Of a stretch of DNA of 21,023 bases, positions 18,851 through 21,023 are shown one piece after another. Under the pieces are notes generated by a model. That model ran no database searches. It was not told the origin of the DNA and worked only from the letters and a program-made list of their open reading frames with translations. The DNA is from Prorocentrum cordatum (taxonomy: Eukaryota > Sar > Dinophyceae > Prorocentrales > Prorocentraceae), in the NCBI GenBank assembly GCA_963575745.1, contig CAUYUJ010014541.1:374835-395857 (forward strand). Direction: 5' to 3'. The position numbers and the translations under genes are program-made. Each line of letters begins with the position of its first letter. Position 1 is the stretch's first letter.

Positions 18851-18872
18851 GTTCTGCTCTGCATGTGCGCAG
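18851..18872 (+). promoter_or_regulatory. Predicted 3' splice site of the protease exon
   Basis: GTTCTGCTCTGCATGTGCGCAG: pyrimidine-rich sequence ends in CAG immediately before the first protease-like codon, giving a phase 0 exon. The matching 5' splice site is not identified. Confidence 0.55.
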
Positions 18873-19016
18873 TTGGGGCCGCTGATGATCCTGGGCATGC
18901 CGTTCTTCAGGGAGTATTACACAACCTTCGAGCTGGACACCGAGGCGTGCGAGCAGCTGGGTTGGAGTGACAGCGCGCAGTGCGTCACGGCTTCGTGCCG
19001 AGACCACGCCACGTGA
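18873..19016 (+). CDS. Last exon of a pepsin-like (A1) aspartic protease
   Basis: The reading frame LGPLMILGMPFFREYYTTFE, ending at TGA 19014-19016, matches the C-terminal signature of A1-family aspartic proteases (pepsin, cathepsin D), where I-L-G-D-x-F-L-R-x-Y-Y-x-V-F-D is typical. This strand forms part of the fold behind the second catalytic lobe. About 25 residues follow, with two cysteines in the segment CVTASCRDHAT that could form a disulfide. The exon start is set by a pyrimidine-rich stretch and GCGCAG at 18867-18872, and the frame upstream of that AG no longer resembles the family. Both catalytic DTG/DSG motifs would lie in upstream exons that I cannot find in this window, because repeats fill the preceding sequence. 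The gene may be intact with a very long intron, or this may be a gene remnant. The exon is 48 codons. Confidence 0.72.
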   Translation: MGPLMILGMPFFREYYTTFELDTEACEQLGWSDSAQCVTASCRDHAT

Positions 19017-19690
19017 TATCTCCGATTCTTTGGGTGGACTTGCCTGCTCGTGTGAAATGGGCGGGAGCAGGTCGCGCGCATTTGCGGAATTGCACGCGCA
19101 ATCTTCACAGGAGGATTGTGATGGCGACGGTGATGGTGCGGTCAAGGGTGGCTGAGAAACGCCAGAAGTGGACTCTCCGGTCGATCTATCTGAAGCGTGA
19201 TGCAGTTGGGGGAACTGTTGAGGGGCATGTTGCGTGAATTCACACGCAACGACGAGCATGGAGTATTGGGTATTCGTTTCGTTATCGTGAACATGTCCAA
19301 ACAGATAGGTTCTGCCCGCCACACTACCAGAAGTTGACTTCCGACGATTCTCCGACTCGGGGTACGCATTTCCCCAATCCTCCCACGTGGGCGATGCAGA
19401 ACAACGGGGTCGTCTGCGCCGACACTCGTGCGCAAGCTGCCCGCATAAGGTTGCGCGTAAGAGCACTTGCCAATGTAGCATGCCGCGGTGGCGGCCCGCG
19501 TAAGCTACCGCGTAAGGTCGCTATGCCATCTCGCGTAAGACCTTTTTCATTTCGTCGCTCATGTGGGTTCCTCGCTTCGAGTTGGAGCAGTTGCCGTTTC
19601 TCTCTCCTCTCCCCTCCCTCCTCCTTCCTGCACCAGGTCTTCGTAGTCCCTTCGCCTGCGCCAGCTCGTTCACATCAGCATTCCTCGGGC
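19017..19690. other. Downstream flank of the protease exon, no gene recognised
   Basis: The region is mixed in composition. A long minus-strand frame over 18657-19481 has no recognisable domain and overlaps the protease exon antisense, so I do not call it. The region contains a cluster of CGCGTAAG motifs (19442-19539). Poly(A) signals of the AATAAA type are not evident. Confidence 0.4.
19442..19539 (+). repeat. Cluster of five CGC(G/A)TAAG octamers
   Basis: CGCATAAG occurs at 19442, and CGCGTAAG at 19454, 19497, 19509 and 19532. Two pairs are spaced exactly 12 bp apart. The sequence between copies is not repeated. Confidence 0.7.
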
Positions 19691-19854
19691 GGTGAGAATT
19701 ATGCTCATCGTCGTCGTTGTCGTCGTCGTGTACGCCCATTCTGGGCATAGGATCGTTATGTATGCCGCGCTGGCCAAGGCAGAAGGGCGCATGCACCGAT
19801 CCTGGGCCAAGGAGGAGCCTGGCCAGGGTCGCCCAAATCTGCTCGAAGTCTGTC

Positions 19855-20030
19855 CCTCCTCCCCCTCCTCCTCCTCCTCCTCCTCCTCCTCCTCCTCCTC
19901 CTCCTCCTCCTCCTCCTCCTCCTCCTCCTCCTCATCCTCCTCCTCCTCCTCCTCCTCCTCCTCCTCCTCCTCCTCCTCCTCCTCCACCCTCCTCCCTCCT
20001 CCCTCCTCCCTCCTCCCTCCTCCAGCTTCC
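19855..20030. repeat. (TCC)n polypyrimidine tract
   Basis: About 175 bp of CCT/TCC units with few interruptions (CCC at 19862, CAT at 19934, and CCCTCC units after 19985). The plus strand is all pyrimidine over most of its length. Poly-Ser, poly-Pro and poly-Glu frames here are artefacts. Such tracts can form intramolecular triplex DNA. Confidence 0.95.
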
Positions 20031-20547
20031 CTCTGCTGGAGCAGCGCTTCATCCCAGATCGATTTCAGACGACTTCGGGGCCCGAACGGGGCCCTCAAAG
20101 GCCGAAGCTGAGGACGAACTTCGAGCCTCCATCGAGGAGTCCACCGACGACCGGCATGGTCCTCGTCTTCCCAGCCGAAGTGGGTGTAGCTCCCGGGCGG
20201 CAGTTCCGCCGACCTGTGCCCTACAGTGGGGACGCGCATCAAGAAACCGAGTGCTTTTCTTCAGGAAACCCTGGGTTTCTTCGCTCCACGCGCTGCGCGG
20301 CGACTTCCCCTGGCCGTTGAGAAAGCGGCTGCGTTCAGGGTGCTCTAGGTCCCCTCCCTAGGTGCCACGCCCGCGCAGGTTTTCAGGGTTGGGTTTCTTG
20401 CGAGGATTTCTTGCGGCCGCGCCCGCTCTGTACTAGTCAGCTTCTCTGAGTCGAGGTCGATGGGACGAGAGCACCCTGGCCGAAGCAGACGCGTACCCTC
20501 GACCTGGACAGCCCTCGCCATCCCGTCGGCGGCGAGCGAGGGGTGCA
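20031..20547. other. Anonymous sequence, no gene recognised
   Basis: The plus strand stays open to 20361 in one frame, reading SKAEAEDELRASIEESTDDR and onward, but this follows a poly-Pro artefact and has no domain I recognise. A GAAACC-CTGGGTTTC inverted repeat occurs near 20266-20280. This could be exon, UTR or intergenic DNA. Confidence 0.3.
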
Positions 20548-20669
20548 AAGGAGGAGGAGGAGGAGGAGGAGGAGGAGGAGGAGGAGGAGGAGGAGGAGGA
20601 GGAAGAAAAAAAAGGAGGAAAAGGAGGAGGAAAAGGAGGAGGAAAAGGAGGAGGAGGAGGAGGAGGAGG
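20548..20669. repeat. (GGA)n polypurine tract
   Basis: GGA units run to about 20602. An A-rich portion with repeated AAAAGGAGGAGG blocks follows (from about 20604), then GGA again to 20669. The orientation is opposite to that of the (TCC)n tract 520 bp upstream. Confidence 0.95.
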
Positions 20670-20988
20670 CCTTCTCAGAAGACGGCGCGACGTCTCAGAA
20701 GCCCTCGCGCCTTCTGAGAAGTTTTCCGCGTTTCCAGAGAAGGCTCAGGAAGCTTCTCGGAAGGCCGGGGGACTTCCGAGCCCTCTGAAGGCCCGCCCCT
20801 TGTCATTTGCAACCCTCGCTCCCCGCCGGAGTGGAGGCGTGGAAGAAGTTGTCCTTCCACGGTTCGATGATCTTCATAATTTGTGTTACAGCCAGCGTGT
20901 GTTTGTCAGCCGAGGCCCTCCAATGCGGCGCAGGAGGTGTAATGAGGGCCGACGCAGGCTGCGTTCGATCGGCGGAGCTGGGCGAGGA
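20670..20988. other. Anonymous sequence with short palindromes and an open frame at the window end
   Basis: Short palindromes CTTCTCAGAAG (20671-20681) and CTTCTGAGAAG (20711-20721) sit among other GAAG/CTTC pieces. An ATG at 20867 opens a frame reading MIFIICVTASVCLSAEALQC and running through a Glu-rich stretch to the edge (52 codons). The start resembles a signal peptide with a possible cleavage after SAEA, but nothing else supports it as a gene. Confidence 0.3.
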
Positions 20989-21023
20989 AGAGGAGGAGGA
21001 GGAGGAGGAGGAGGAGGAGGAGG
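20989..21023. repeat. (GGA)n tract at the window edge
   Basis: GAGGAG units run off the right end of the window, in the same orientation as the tract at 20548-20669. Confidence 0.9.

Noticed and set aside
18657-19481. Minus-strand 274-codon frame
   Set aside because: It overlaps the protease exon antisense, spans the intronic hairpin and has no recognisable motif.
19670-20361. Poly-Glu or poly-Pro/Ser protein across the TCC tract
   Set aside because: Direct translation of a trinucleotide tract. The flanking residues show no domain.

Overview
The window looks like gene-poor nuclear DNA of a eukaryote with a very repeat-rich, GC-rich genome, most likely a dinoflagellate, perhaps Prorocentrum-like. 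That assignment is inference. It rests on the kilobases of GC-rich minisatellites, the style of the LINE proteins (APE endonuclease, reverse transcriptase, RNase H, CCHC/CxxC fingers) and one AG-bounded protease exon. I see no rRNA, tRNA, CRISPR array, prokaryotic operon or intact protein gene.

Layout. Positions 1-7050 are a higher-order satellite. Each cycle contains a GC-rich 12-bp minisatellite, a core of about 200 bp, a terminal module of about 88 bp, a spacer and a 75-bp-unit array. One cycle is followed by a 63-bp-unit array whose units each carry a small hairpin. The satellite resumes at 16014-17469. Between its two parts, at about 7100-16013, lie two copies of a composite repeat: a TGTGAGTCGTTCGGG array, then a GGGGCCTCTT array, then about 405 bp of conserved sequence. 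A trinucleotide (AGT)n array of about 1.15 kb separates the copies. The first composite copy is split inside its GGGGCCTCTT array by a 5.4-kb LINE (7776-13213). The second copy (15072-16013) has no insertion and serves as an empty-site comparison.

The LINE is on the plus strand. It seems 5'-truncated, entering within a coiled-coil ORF1, and it ends in an A8 tract. Its ORF2 carries an APE-like endonuclease, a reverse transcriptase, a zinc finger, RNase H and two more CxxC modules. It is a dead copy as read: two frameshifts in the endonuclease and RT region, a further frame change in the C-terminal tail, in-frame stops there, and glycine in place of a catalytic acid in both the RT xxDD box and the RNase H active site.

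Positions 17470-18560 hold degenerate telomere-like and GAGT-type repeats. Positions 18873-19016 encode the last exon of a pepsin-like (A1) aspartic protease, the only host-gene fragment I recognise. The rest, to 21023, is anonymous sequence with opposed (TCC)n and (GGA)n tracts. Nearly all long open frames in the repeat regions are by-products of unit lengths divisible by three (12, 63 and 75 bp and trinucleotides).
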